From Bacteroidales bacterium (GTDB lineage Bacteria; Bacteroidota; Bacteroidia; Bacteroidales; P3): 64,000 bases of DNA. The notes beneath the pieces are model-generated. The model saw only the letters and a list, made by a program, of their open reading frames with translations, made no database searches and was not told the origin of the DNA. The stretch is taken from contig JAGCVI010000018.1 of the NCBI GenBank assembly GCA_017962445.1, positions 62,001 to 126,000 of the forward strand. The letters are read 5' to 3'. The translations under genes and the position numbers were made by a program. Positions 37,114-45,180 of the stretch are shown here, piece by piece (the first letter of the stretch is position 1; each line of letters begins with the position of its first letter).

Positions 37114-38241
37114 ATGAAAATCATTATAGTAGGAACTGCTTATCCGTATCGTGGGGGCTTGAGTGCCTTCAACGAACGGCTGGCATACGAGTATCAGCAG
37201 AGGGGCGACGATGTCGAGATATACACTTTCAAGCTGCAATATCCTTCATTCCTGTTCCCCGGCAAGACGCAGTACAGCGACGAGCCGGCACCTGCAGGGT
37301 TGACAATACACCGTCGCGTCAATTCCATAAATCCTCTGAACTGGCTGCGTGTAGGCCGTGAGATAGCGAAGAAACGCCCCGACATACTGATAACCAAGTA
37401 TTGGCTGCCTTTCATGGCTCCCTGCCTAGGAACCATCGAACGCTGTGTGCGACGCAAGGGAAATACACGTATTGTGGCCATTCTGGACAATATCATTCCA
37501 CACGAACACCGCATTGGTGACCGCATGTTCTCCCGCTATTTTGTAAAATCGACCGATGCCTTTGTGGCTATGTCGCAGTCGGTGCTTAACGATCTCGGAC
37601 AATTCGACACCAAGAAGCCACGCTGCTTCTGCCCCCACCCGCTCTACGACCACTACGGCGAACTGGTGGACAAAAGCGAGGCGCGCAAAGTGTTGAATCT
37701 GGATGCTGATGGCCGCTATGTTCTGTTTTTCGGATTCATACGCAAATACAAAGGTCTCGACCTGCTGCTTGACGCCATGGCCGACAGCCGCATGAAGGAA
37801 CGTGGCATTAAGTTGGTTGTGGCTGGCGAGTTCTACGGCGACGCCAAGCCTTATATGGAACAGATCGAACGACTTGGAATAGCCGACCGTGTGGTGCTCT
37901 GCACCGACTTCATCCCCGACAGCAAGGTGAACAATTATTTCAGAGCATGCGACCTTGTGGCTCAGCCCTACAAAAGCGCGACACAGAGCGGCGTGACGCA
38001 GATTGCCTTCCATTTCGAGAAACCGATGCTGGTGACTGACGTTGGCGGTCTTGCGGAGATTGTTCACGACGGCGAGATGGGCTATGTTGTGCAACCCGAC
38101 GGCAAGGAGATTGCCGACGCAATAGTGCGCTACTACGACGAAGGCCGCGAAGAGGCCTTCAGCGATGCGGTACGTGAAGAGAAAAAGAAATATGGCTGGG
38201 ATAAAATGACCGAAGCTATAGAGAAATTGAAAAACGAATAA
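37114..38241 (+). CDS. Glycosyltransferase family 4
   Basis: 375 residues, GT-B fold. The N-terminal Rossmann half starts IIIVGTAYPYRGGLSAFNERLA, the second half carries FFGFIRKYKGLDLLLDAM, KLVVAGEFYGD and the nucleotide-sugar site QSGVTQIAFHFEKPMLVTDVGGLAEIV, with the EX7E-like motif typical of GT4. Donor sugar is unknown; the three downstream genes for activated heptose make a heptosyl- or related transferase possible. It is probably the first gene of a four-gene operon with hddA, gmhA and hddC. There is no membrane segment. Confidence 0.9.
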   Translation: MKIIIVGTAYPYRGGLSAFNERLAYEYQQRGDDVEIYTFKLQYPSFLFPGKTQYSDEPAPAGLTIHRRVNSINPLNWLRVGREIAKKRPDILITKYWLPFMAPCLGTIERCVRRKGNTRIVAILDNIIPHEHRIGDRMFSRYFVKSTDAFVAMSQSVLNDLGQFDTKKPRCFCPHPLYDHYGELVDKSEARKVLNLDADGRYVLFFGFIRKYKGLDLLLDAMADSRMKERGIKLVVAGEFYGDAKPYMEQIERLGIADRVVLCTDFIPDSKVNNYFRACDLVAQPYKSATQSGVTQIAFHFEKPMLVTDVGGLAEIVHDGEMGYVVQPDGKEIADAIVRYYDEGREEAFSDAVREEKKKYGWDKMTEAIEKLKNE

Positions 38242-38265
38242 TAAACAAAATAAATCTTTCTAACC

Positions 38266-39285
38266 TTGATAATCAGAAGCAAAGCACCTTTAAGACTTGG
38301 ACTGGCCGGAGGAGGCACCGATGTGTCGCCCTACTCGGACATCTACGGCGGAGCAATCCTTAACGCCACAGTGGACATGTTCGCCTACACCACAATCGAG
38401 CCGACCGACGACGGCAAGGTCGTTTTCATTGCCCCCGACAAGCATCTGACAGAAGAGTACAGCAACGCCACCGAGGTGGACACCGATGGATATTTCATAC
38501 TCCACAAGGGCGTTTACAACCGCATTGTGCGTCAGTTCACCCACCATCCGCTGTCAATGCGCATCGCCTCGTTTGTCGATGTGCCGGCAGGTAGCGGCAT
38601 GGGAACATCGTCAACACTGGTTGTCAGCATATTGGGAGCATACGTAGAATGGCTGAAATTGCCGTTGGGCGAATATGACATTGCACGTCTGGCCTACGAG
38701 ATTGAACGTGTAGACCTTGGATTGGCAGGTGGCAAGCAGGACCAGTATGCAGCCACCTTCGGAGGATTCAACTTCATGGAATTCAAAGATGACAATGTGA
38801 TTGTCAACCCTCTGCGCATCCGTCAGCGTTACCAGGACGAGCTGTGCCACAACCTGCTGCTATACTACACCGACACAAGCCATGTGAGTGCCGACATTAT
38901 CAAGGAGCAGCAGCAGAATGTCAAGGCCAAGAACAACAGCAGCATTGAATCAATGCACAAACTAAAGGAACAGGCAATCCAGATGAAAGAGGCGTTGCTG
39001 AAAGGCGACATCGACCACATTGGCGAGATTCTCGATTTTGGATGGCGATACAAGAAGCAGATGGCCAAAAGCATAAGCAATCCTCGCATCGACGCCATTT
39101 ATGAAGCAGCGCGCAACGCAGGTGCCAGCGGCGGCAAGATAAGCGGCGCCGGCGGCGGCGGATTCATGTTCTTCTACTGTCCCGGCCTGACACGCCACAG
39201 CGTCGCCGACGCGCTGATGCAGTTCGGCGGAATCGTGCACCGCTACGAGTTCACCACCGAAGGACTGAAAGCATGGACGAACTAA
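38266..39285 (+). CDS. hddA: D-glycero-alpha-D-manno-heptose-7-phosphate kinase
   Basis: 339 residues starting at TTG 38266, chosen because the family begins directly with IIRSKAPLRLGLAGGGTDVSPY and no ATG lies in place. GHMP-kinase motifs are LRLGLAGGGTD, the ATP loop VPAGSGMGTSSTL and the C-terminal SGAGGGGFMFFY. It phosphorylates D-glycero-D-manno-heptose 7-phosphate at C1 with alpha configuration, leading to GDP-heptose. gmhA and hddC, the step before and the last step, follow. The phosphatase GmhB is not in the cluster. Confidence 0.93.
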   Translation: MIIRSKAPLRLGLAGGGTDVSPYSDIYGGAILNATVDMFAYTTIEPTDDGKVVFIAPDKHLTEEYSNATEVDTDGYFILHKGVYNRIVRQFTHHPLSMRIASFVDVPAGSGMGTSSTLVVSILGAYVEWLKLPLGEYDIARLAYEIERVDLGLAGGKQDQYAATFGGFNFMEFKDDNVIVNPLRIRQRYQDELCHNLLLYYTDTSHVSADIIKEQQQNVKAKNNSSIESMHKLKEQAIQMKEALLKGDIDHIGEILDFGWRYKKQMAKSISNPRIDAIYEAARNAGASGGKISGAGGGGFMFFYCPGLTRHSVADALMQFGGIVHRYEFTTEGLKAWTN

Positions 39286-39302
39286 CAAAAAAGCAAAACA
39301 TC

Positions 39303-39334
39303 GTTATAACGAAATAACAGCATAACGTTATAAG
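39303..39334. repeat. Octamer tandem repeat between hddA and gmhA
   Basis: Four adjacent 8-mers of form NNNATAAC (GTTATAAC, GAAATAAC, AGCATAAC, GTTATAAG). The same type of repeat stands in the next gene gap at 39950-39981. Confidence 0.7.
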
Positions 39335-39362
39335 AAAACAAACCCTTAAAACCGAACCAATC

Positions 39363-39941
39363 ATGTCCCCCAGAATAAAAGAATCGATAATACAGAGCAT
39401 TGCTGCCAAGCAGACGATTGCTGACGACACTGATTTCATGCAGCGTATCGAAAAGGCTGCAGAAATAATCACCAACACATTGAAAGCCGGCGGAAAGATA
39501 CATTTCTGCGGCAATGGCGGCAGCGCAGCAGACGCACAGCATCTGGCCGCTGAACTCAGCGGACGCTTCTACTACGACCGTCCTCCGCTGAACGCAGAGG
39601 CCCTGCACTGCAACAGTTCGTATCTTACGGCAGTAGGCAACGACTACGGATACGAATATGTCTTTGCTCGTCTGCTGAGAGGAACAGCCAAGCGTGGCGA
39701 CGTGCTGGTTGGAATCAGCACCTCCGGCAATTCTAAGAACATTTTGAAAGCCTACGAGGTATGCAAGGAAATGGGCATCCACATTATCTCTCTGACCGGC
39801 ATGACTGGCGGAGCAATGAAGGAAGACAGCGAGATACTGCTCAACGTTCCCTCCACCGACACACCCCGAATCCAGGAAAGCCACATCATGATTGGCCACA
39901 TCATCTGCGAACTGGTTGAAGCTGCAATATTCCCTCGTTAA
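39363..39941 (+). CDS. gmhA: Sedoheptulose 7-phosphate isomerase
   Basis: 192 residues, as in GmhA. SIS-fold sugar isomerase with the substrate loop FCGNGGSAADAQHLAAEL, ALHCNSSYLTAVGNDYGYE, GISTSGNSKNILKA and HIICELVE at the end. It makes D-glycero-D-manno-heptose 7-phosphate from sedoheptulose 7-phosphate and so feeds HddA. It lies between hddA and hddC on the plus strand, with octamer repeats in both gaps. Confidence 0.96.
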   Translation: MSPRIKESIIQSIAAKQTIADDTDFMQRIEKAAEIITNTLKAGGKIHFCGNGGSAADAQHLAAELSGRFYYDRPPLNAEALHCNSSYLTAVGNDYGYEYVFARLLRGTAKRGDVLVGISTSGNSKNILKAYEVCKEMGIHIISLTGMTGGAMKEDSEILLNVPSTDTPRIQESHIMIGHIICELVEAAIFPR

Positions 39942-39949
39942 CAGAAATC

Positions 39950-39981
39950 ATAATAACGTTATAACGAAATAACGATATAAC
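39950..39981. repeat. Octamer tandem repeat between gmhA and hddC
   Basis: Four adjacent 8-mers ATAATAAC, GTTATAAC, GAAATAAC, GATATAAC; the middle two are identical to the first two units at 39303. Confidence 0.7.
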
Positions 39982-40016
39982 GACCCCATTAACCCCTATA
40001 ATCCCTAAAACCTATC

Positions 40017-40715
40017 ATGGAAGCAATTATTTTGGCAGGAGGATTTGGCACACGGCTTCGCAGCGTAGTGAGTGACGTTCCCAAACCCATGGCGCCCATC
40101 AACGGCAGGCCGTTCCTCGAGTTGCTTCTCGATTATATGAAGGGCTACGGGTTCGACCACATAGTGTTGTCGACAGGCTACATGCACGAAAAAATCGAAT
40201 CGCATTTCGGCAACAGCTATCGCGGCATTCGTCTGTCGTATGCCGTCGAGGAGAATCCGCTGGGCACTGGTGGCGGTATGCGCAACGCTTTAGAACACTG
40301 CAGCGAGGATGAAGTCATCGTTCTAAACGGCGATACCCTGTTCCACATCGACTATAACGAGCTCCGCACCTTCTTCCACAGCCACCCGACACGTCTTGCT
40401 GTGGTGCTGCGACAGGTTGCCGACACAAGTCGCTACGGCTCGATGTCGGTAGATTGTTGCGACCGCATCGACCGCTTCACCGAGAAATCGGATGCCGGCG
40501 GATTCGGTTCTATAAACGGCGGCATCTACATGATGAACCGCAGCCTTCTGGAAGAATGGCCGCTAGGCACGCCGTTCTCGTTCGAAAAGGATATACTGCA
40601 AAAGGTATACACCTCAGAGGCTTTCTTTGCCTACATCTCCTCGGGCTACTTTATCGACATCGGAATCCCCGAGGACTACCAAAAACTAATTAATGACTCC
40701 CGACTGAAAGCTTGA
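40017..40715 (+). CDS. hddC: D-glycero-alpha-D-manno-heptose 1-phosphate guanylyltransferase
   Basis: 232 residues. Nucleotidyltransferase motif ILAGGFGTRLRSVVSDVPKPMAPINGRPFLELLL, then GTGGGMRNAL, LNGDTLFHID with the metal-binding Asp, and GYFIDIGIPEDYQK. Together with hddA and gmhA upstream the likely substrate is heptose 1-phosphate, giving GDP-D-glycero-alpha-D-manno-heptose for surface glycans. On sequence alone it could also act on mannose 1-phosphate. Its last 26 bases overlap the end of the convergent M16 gene. Confidence 0.9.
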   Translation: MEAIILAGGFGTRLRSVVSDVPKPMAPINGRPFLELLLDYMKGYGFDHIVLSTGYMHEKIESHFGNSYRGIRLSYAVEENPLGTGGGMRNALEHCSEDEVIVLNGDTLFHIDYNELRTFFHSHPTRLAVVLRQVADTSRYGSMSVDCCDRIDRFTEKSDAGGFGSINGGIYMMNRSLLEEWPLGTPFSFEKDILQKVYTSEAFFAYISSGYFIDIGIPEDYQKLINDSRLKA

Positions 40716-42000
40716 CTAAATCATCGGGGCGCAACAGCGTCCGTGCAAGCTCACTGAGGCGTTCTGGAGTGACGGCATAAGGACTGTTGTCGGACAGCAC
40801 AGCAAAATAGTTGTCAGTGAAGGTTTCGTCCATCCCTGATTCAATCATCTGTCCGAAATGCTCACCACGCTCGAACACGCCATCGACACTGCGCAGAAAA
40901 TCGCCAATCATGCAGTTGCGCACCACATGCAGCTCGTCGGCCGACACAGGCTCGTTGGCAACACGATCAATCACATTCAGTATCTCATCCATAGCCACGT
41001 CGGCCTTGTCGGCTGCGACATCAGTGATTATGCTGAAGACCAGAGTGCCACGATTTTCAGATGTTATGGAATAGATGCCATACGTATAGCCTTTCTCTTC
41101 ACGTAGACTCGACATGAGTCGCGACCCAAAATAGCCGCCGAGCAATGTTGAAAGCACCTTGAACTGGGCGTACTCGATATCGTTCCACGCAAACGGCAGC
41201 AAGCGTCCGACACGCAGTGTGTTCTGCACAGCGTTGGGCATCGGGACCTTGATGACTGATGGAAATGATGTGGCAAGCGGTTCTGGAGTTGGCAGCACCA
41301 GCCTTTCATGTTCTATATAACAATCAGTAGACAAACAATCGTCGACAATTCGCAAAATGTCGTCGGTGACATTGCCACTGATGATAATTGTAGCCTCGTT
41401 CAACTTCATATACTTGCTGTTGAACAGCCTCACATCGTTGATCGAAAGCAAGTCTAAATCCTGAGGCAAAGCATATCTTCCAATTGGATGGTCTGTTCCG
41501 TACAAATTCTCGTAGAAAAGGTTTCTCGCAACATATGATGTCTCCTGAAACTTGGTCTGCAATTTCTGCCGCCGTTTCGAGACAAGGATGTCAAACTCAT
41601 TCTGAGGATATATCGGTTCGGTGATGATTTCGCGAAGCATCGGCAACAGCTCACCTATATGACGTGAATGAGTATAGACCGTCAGCGTAGAGCCTACAAC
41701 CTCGCACTTCGTCTCAGCAATAATGCCTCTGTAATCCATGAAGTCGGCAATCTCAGTCGCCGTATGGTGTCTTGTACCCTCAGTCAGGAGCTTTGTCGCC
41801 ATAAAAGCCTGCAGCTTCTTGCTCTGCTTTGCCGACCCCGCCTCGAAAACGATGTCAATCCTGATTAAATCAAAATGATTGTCAACAAAATAATAGATTG
41901 GTTGACCATTCTTCATCATGTATTTCTCAGGCTTCAGACCCGAACGGTCAATGTCGGAAGGGGCAAGAGCTTCTGATACAGGGTTTTTATCGGATACCAT
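40690..42000 (-). CDS. M16 family protein lacking the zinc-binding motif
   Basis: 436 residues with the two-domain M16B layout: KNGQPIYYFVDNHFDLIRIDIVFEAGS at the start, and REEKGYTYGIYS in the second half, the conserved Arg-Tyr segment. The HxxEH zinc motif that should follow FEAGS is absent (here FMATKLLTEGTRHHTATEIAD), so it is probably the non-catalytic partner of an M16 pair. No active partner is next to it. There is no signal peptide. It is 10 bases downstream of the TonB-dependent receptor gene and may be co-transcribed. Confidence 0.88.
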   Translation of the reverse strand: MVSDKNPVSEALAPSDIDRSGLKPEKYMMKNGQPIYYFVDNHFDLIRIDIVFEAGSAKQSKKLQAFMATKLLTEGTRHHTATEIADFMDYRGIIAETKCEVVGSTLTVYTHSRHIGELLPMLREIITEPIYPQNEFDILVSKRRQKLQTKFQETSYVARNLFYENLYGTDHPIGRYALPQDLDLLSINDVRLFNSKYMKLNEATIIISGNVTDDILRIVDDCLSTDCYIEHERLVLPTPEPLATSFPSVIKVPMPNAVQNTLRVGRLLPFAWNDIEYAQFKVLSTLLGGYFGSRLMSSLREEKGYTYGIYSITSENRGTLVFSIITDVAADKADVAMDEILNVIDRVANEPVSADELHVVRNCMIGDFLRSVDGVFERGEHFGQMIESGMDETFTDNYFAVLSDNSPYAVTPERLSELARTLLRPDDLVKLSVGSH

Positions 42001-42010
42001 AACTATAGTT

Positions 42011-44509
42011 TTAGAACAGAACCGTGACCTTTAAATTCAATTGTCGCGAAGTCAGGTAATTGGGGACAGGATAATATTGATTGTTGTAGTCGGCAACCCA
42101 GATGTAGGACACCACGTTCTTGTAGTCGAAAAGGTTGAACACCTCGAACGAGAGGAGTATATCGTCGATATGTCTGAACAGCGGGCTGTCCTTTAGGCGG
42201 TCGAATCGCGACAGCTGCACCGTGTTGCCCCAGTCCACTCGGAAATAGGCAGGATAGTAGTGTTCGTTGCTGAAATCCTTCTGTTGAGGACTGGTGAACG
42301 GCATACCGCTACCAACCAAGAAGTTGAGCGACATGCGCCAGAACGGCACATTGGGCACATAGTCCTGGAAGAATACCTTGAAACTGATGCGCTGGTCTGT
42401 GGGGCGTGCCAACCAGCCGTAGCCGTCACCTTCTATGTCTTGCTGTGTCTTCATCAGCGACAGCGAAGCCCACGACTCGAGGCCTTCCACCACCTCGCCA
42501 CTGAGCCTCAGCGAGAGACCCGCAGCATAGCCCACAGCGTTATTGTGAGCATCATAGCGAATCCTCAGATTGTCGATGCGGTACGGCACCAGATCATCAA
42601 TATACTTATAATACAGGTCGGCGGTAAACTTGAATGGACTGTTGCCGATGTGGAAGTTCCAATCGAACGTACCGACGGCCTGATACGATTTCTGGGCCTT
42701 TATCGAGGGGTTCAGCGTGCCGTCGTCACGTCGGTATTCGCGATAGAACGGAGCCTGGCTATAGACACCCGTTGCAAGACGGAAGAGCATGTCATGATTC
42801 CATTTGGGCTTGTAGTTCAAGCTAACGCGCGGCGAGAAAAGCAGGCCGTCGTTGGTCATGCCGTCGCCGTCCTCGAACAATATGTCATACCACTGCATGC
42901 GTGCGCCGGCCACCAGTCTGAACAGGTCGCCACGCGAGGTGTAGAAGTCGAAATTGCGTTGCAGATAGCCGTTCAGACGCGTCGTCGACACGTCATGGTT
43001 CGAGCGGCAGAAGAGCTGCAGGACCGGAGTGTGGGGCGTGTTGGTGCTGTCGCCCGGTATAGGGTACATCGTCGGCATGGCATATCCGGCCGAGTCAATC
43101 CATTTCCACTCCCTCATGTGGTCGGACACCTGCTCGTGCTGAAACTTGACACCCCAGTACCAGTTGCCGAGTTCGGCATAGTGCTGACCCTTGAGTTCGG
43201 TTGAAAAGATATTGGTCTGCATACGGTTACGGGCATGTTCAAGGAACGAGCCCACTCCCCTGTCGAAACGCTCCGTGTTGCCGTCCTCGTCAATAGCTCC
43301 CAGATTAAGCTCATATAGCCAGAACTGACTTAGTATGTCGTAGTTCTCGTTTTCATTATTTGCCTGGAACGACGTGGTCCACTGCAGTTTCATGGTCTCT
43401 GTCGGATGCCAGTCGGCAGTCAATGCCACCATTGAGGTGCGGTAGCTGTCGCTCTCCTCGCCTTCGTAGAACACCTCGAACTCCATGGCTTCCATAAAGC
43501 CGCCGAACGTGGTGGTCTGCGATTCCGGGATAAGTCCGTAGACATTGTGCGAGAGTATCGTGAGCAGACGCAGGTCGAGATTGTCGTTGATGCGGTATGA
43601 CACCAACGCCTGAAAGTCGCTATAGGCAGTCTTGTAGTTGCCTTTGGTGTCGAGCGAGCGGAAAAGGTAACGGTTCGAATGGCGACGCAAGCCCAGCGAG
43701 TATCCAATCCTGTCGCCTGCCGTGCCGCGCAGTGACAGCGACGCACCGAGGAACGATGCCGACGCACGGCCTTCAAACCCATCGTGGCGTCCGTAGGTGA
43801 TGTCGAGCACCGACGCCATCCTGTCGCCGTAGGTGGCATCGAAGCCTCCCGGCGAAAAGTCAATGCGGTCCACAAGGTCGGGGTTTATTATCGAGGTACC
43901 TTCCTGCTGGCCGTTGCGCACAAGCATTGGCCTATACAATTCCACTCCGTTGATATACACAAGGTTCTCGTCGAACGAACCGCCGCGCACCGAGTACTGC
44001 GACGACATCTCGTTGTTAGAGCTCACGTCTGGCAGCGTCTTCAAAAGCGATTCCACACCCTCCTGCGGACCTACACTGCTTTCCAAACGCTCCACATTGA
44101 TGGTGGTGAATGTCGTGTTGCGTGTTTTCTCGCCCGAGATGGTCACCGGACCCAGACGCCTGTCGTTGCTTCGCATATCGACAGTCAGCGCCAGTGCCTC
44201 ACCTTTTGCTATGCGCAGCGTCGTGTCGACCTGCGACAGGCTTGCGTATTTAATCCTGATTGCCACATTCGAGTCGGCAGGAATCGTAAGGCTGAACGTG
44301 CCGTCCTCCGCCGTGACCGTGCTCTTGACAGGATCCAGACTTACAGCGGCGACCTGCACAAACTGCAGCGGTTTGCCCTCGATGGTCACCCTGCCGACGA
44401 GCGTAGCAACGTCCTGCGCACCCGCCTTGCCGCAAAGAGCAAGCAGAACAGCCACCGCAATAAGGCGGAACAGACTTTTGATCATTCCCGAAATGTTACT
44501 CATAAACAA
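42011..44509 (-). CDS. TonB-dependent receptor with carboxypeptidase-regulatory-like N-terminal domain
   Basis: 832 residues. Signal peptide (LFRLIAVAVLLALCGKAGAQ), a CarboxypepD-regulatory-like domain at ~32-115 (TLVGRVTIEGKPLQFVQVAAVS), a plug domain with GVESLLKTLPDVSSNNEMSSQYSVRGGSFDEN, and a 22-strand-type barrel ending in a terminal aromatic (LNLKVTVLF). It should import a siderophore, glycan or other ligand through the outer membrane. No SusD-like partner is beside it, which speaks against a classical polysaccharide locus. It is divergent from the small secreted protein at 44603. Confidence 0.94.
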   Translation of the reverse strand: MFMSNISGMIKSLFRLIAVAVLLALCGKAGAQDVATLVGRVTIEGKPLQFVQVAAVSLDPVKSTVTAEDGTFSLTIPADSNVAIRIKYASLSQVDTTLRIAKGEALALTVDMRSNDRRLGPVTISGEKTRNTTFTTINVERLESSVGPQEGVESLLKTLPDVSSNNEMSSQYSVRGGSFDENLVYINGVELYRPMLVRNGQQEGTSIINPDLVDRIDFSPGGFDATYGDRMASVLDITYGRHDGFEGRASASFLGASLSLRGTAGDRIGYSLGLRRHSNRYLFRSLDTKGNYKTAYSDFQALVSYRINDNLDLRLLTILSHNVYGLIPESQTTTFGGFMEAMEFEVFYEGEESDSYRTSMVALTADWHPTETMKLQWTTSFQANNENENYDILSQFWLYELNLGAIDEDGNTERFDRGVGSFLEHARNRMQTNIFSTELKGQHYAELGNWYWGVKFQHEQVSDHMREWKWIDSAGYAMPTMYPIPGDSTNTPHTPVLQLFCRSNHDVSTTRLNGYLQRNFDFYTSRGDLFRLVAGARMQWYDILFEDGDGMTNDGLLFSPRVSLNYKPKWNHDMLFRLATGVYSQAPFYREYRRDDGTLNPSIKAQKSYQAVGTFDWNFHIGNSPFKFTADLYYKYIDDLVPYRIDNLRIRYDAHNNAVGYAAGLSLRLSGEVVEGLESWASLSLMKTQQDIEGDGYGWLARPTDQRISFKVFFQDYVPNVPFWRMSLNFLVGSGMPFTSPQQKDFSNEHYYPAYFRVDWGNTVQLSRFDRLKDSPLFRHIDDILLSFEVFNLFDYKNVVSYIWVADYNNQYYPVPNYLTSRQLNLKVTVLF

Positions 44510-44602
44510 ATTCCAAAACTCATATTCGCCGTTTTTATTGTACCAAGCTCGGTTTTTCGAAACAATAATTTATATGTAGCGACGTTATTGAAAAAAAATA
44601 TC

Positions 44603-45094
44603 ATGAAAAGAGTCATTTTTGCCGTATTGCTGGTTTTCTGTGCAACTGCAATCAAGGCGCAGGACATGTCGCTGACATTCACGTCGGTGACCGATGCCAA
44701 GTTTTACGTATACTTGAACGGCGTGCTGCAGAACCAGAAATCGTCTGGCATGGTCACCCTTAAAGGACTTGAAGAGAAAGAATACCATGTCCGCATCGTC
44801 GTCGACGACCCTTTCATGGTGGCCACGACACGCAAGATAAAGCCCGACAAGAAGCATAGCGAATACACCGTCCGTTTCAACGCTGTCAAGGAGCGTGTGG
44901 ACTTGAAGCTCGCAAAGAACAGCGATAACGAATACACCGAATGGCAACCAGCCGAGACTTCCGAGCAGCCCGCAGCCGAGCCAGAGCCATCACAGTCCAA
45001 TACACCAAAGGTCAGCATCCGCAAGACCGACACCGGCGACACCGCAACTCAGCGTATCGTCAACCGCCTCCGCACAGAGATTGTAGTTGAATAG
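44603..45094 (+). CDS. Small secreted protein with PEGA-like domain
   Basis: 163 residues from ATG 44603 (KRVIFAVLLVFCATAIKAQ signal peptide). The frame stays open far upstream, but that part is antisense to the TonB-receptor gene and is not coding. Residues 20-105 (FTSVTDAKFYVYLNGVLQNQ, VTLKGLEEKEYHVRIVVDDPF) resemble the beta-sandwich found before DUF4476 in Bacteroidota. The rest is a Pro/Glu-rich tail with no DUF4476. Function unknown. It points towards the PP2C gene, with a heptamer repeat and a terminator between. Confidence 0.78.
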   Translation: MKRVIFAVLLVFCATAIKAQDMSLTFTSVTDAKFYVYLNGVLQNQKSSGMVTLKGLEEKEYHVRIVVDDPFMVATTRKIKPDKKHSEYTVRFNAVKERVDLKLAKNSDNEYTEWQPAETSEQPAAEPEPSQSNTPKVSIRKTDTGDTATQRIVNRLRTEIVVE

Positions 45095-45098
45095 GGTT

Positions 45099-45147
45099 GT
45101 GATGCGTGATGGGTGATGTATGATGTATGATGGGTGATGGGTGATCT
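45099..45147. repeat. Heptamer tandem repeat, seven units
   Basis: Seven adjacent 7-mers of form RTGATGN (GTGATGC, GTGATGG, GTGATGT, ATGATGT, ATGATGG, GTGATGG, GTGATCT), lying in the gap between two convergent genes. Confidence 0.8.
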
Positions 45148-45157
45148 GTGAAATAAA

Positions 45158-45180
45158 AAAAGCCCCGATGGGGCTTTATT
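45158..45180. terminator. Bidirectional intrinsic terminator
   Basis: AAAAAGCCCC GAT GGGGCTTTATTT between convergent genes; the A/T flanks allow it to work both ways. Confidence 0.85.

Noticed and set aside
42260-43204. 314-codon frame antisense to the TonB-dependent receptor
   Set aside because: Shadow frame with no recognisable domain, inside a clear coding gene.
43784-44602. Upstream extension of the small secreted protein gene
   Set aside because: It is antisense to the TonB receptor; a signal peptide begins exactly at ATG 44603.
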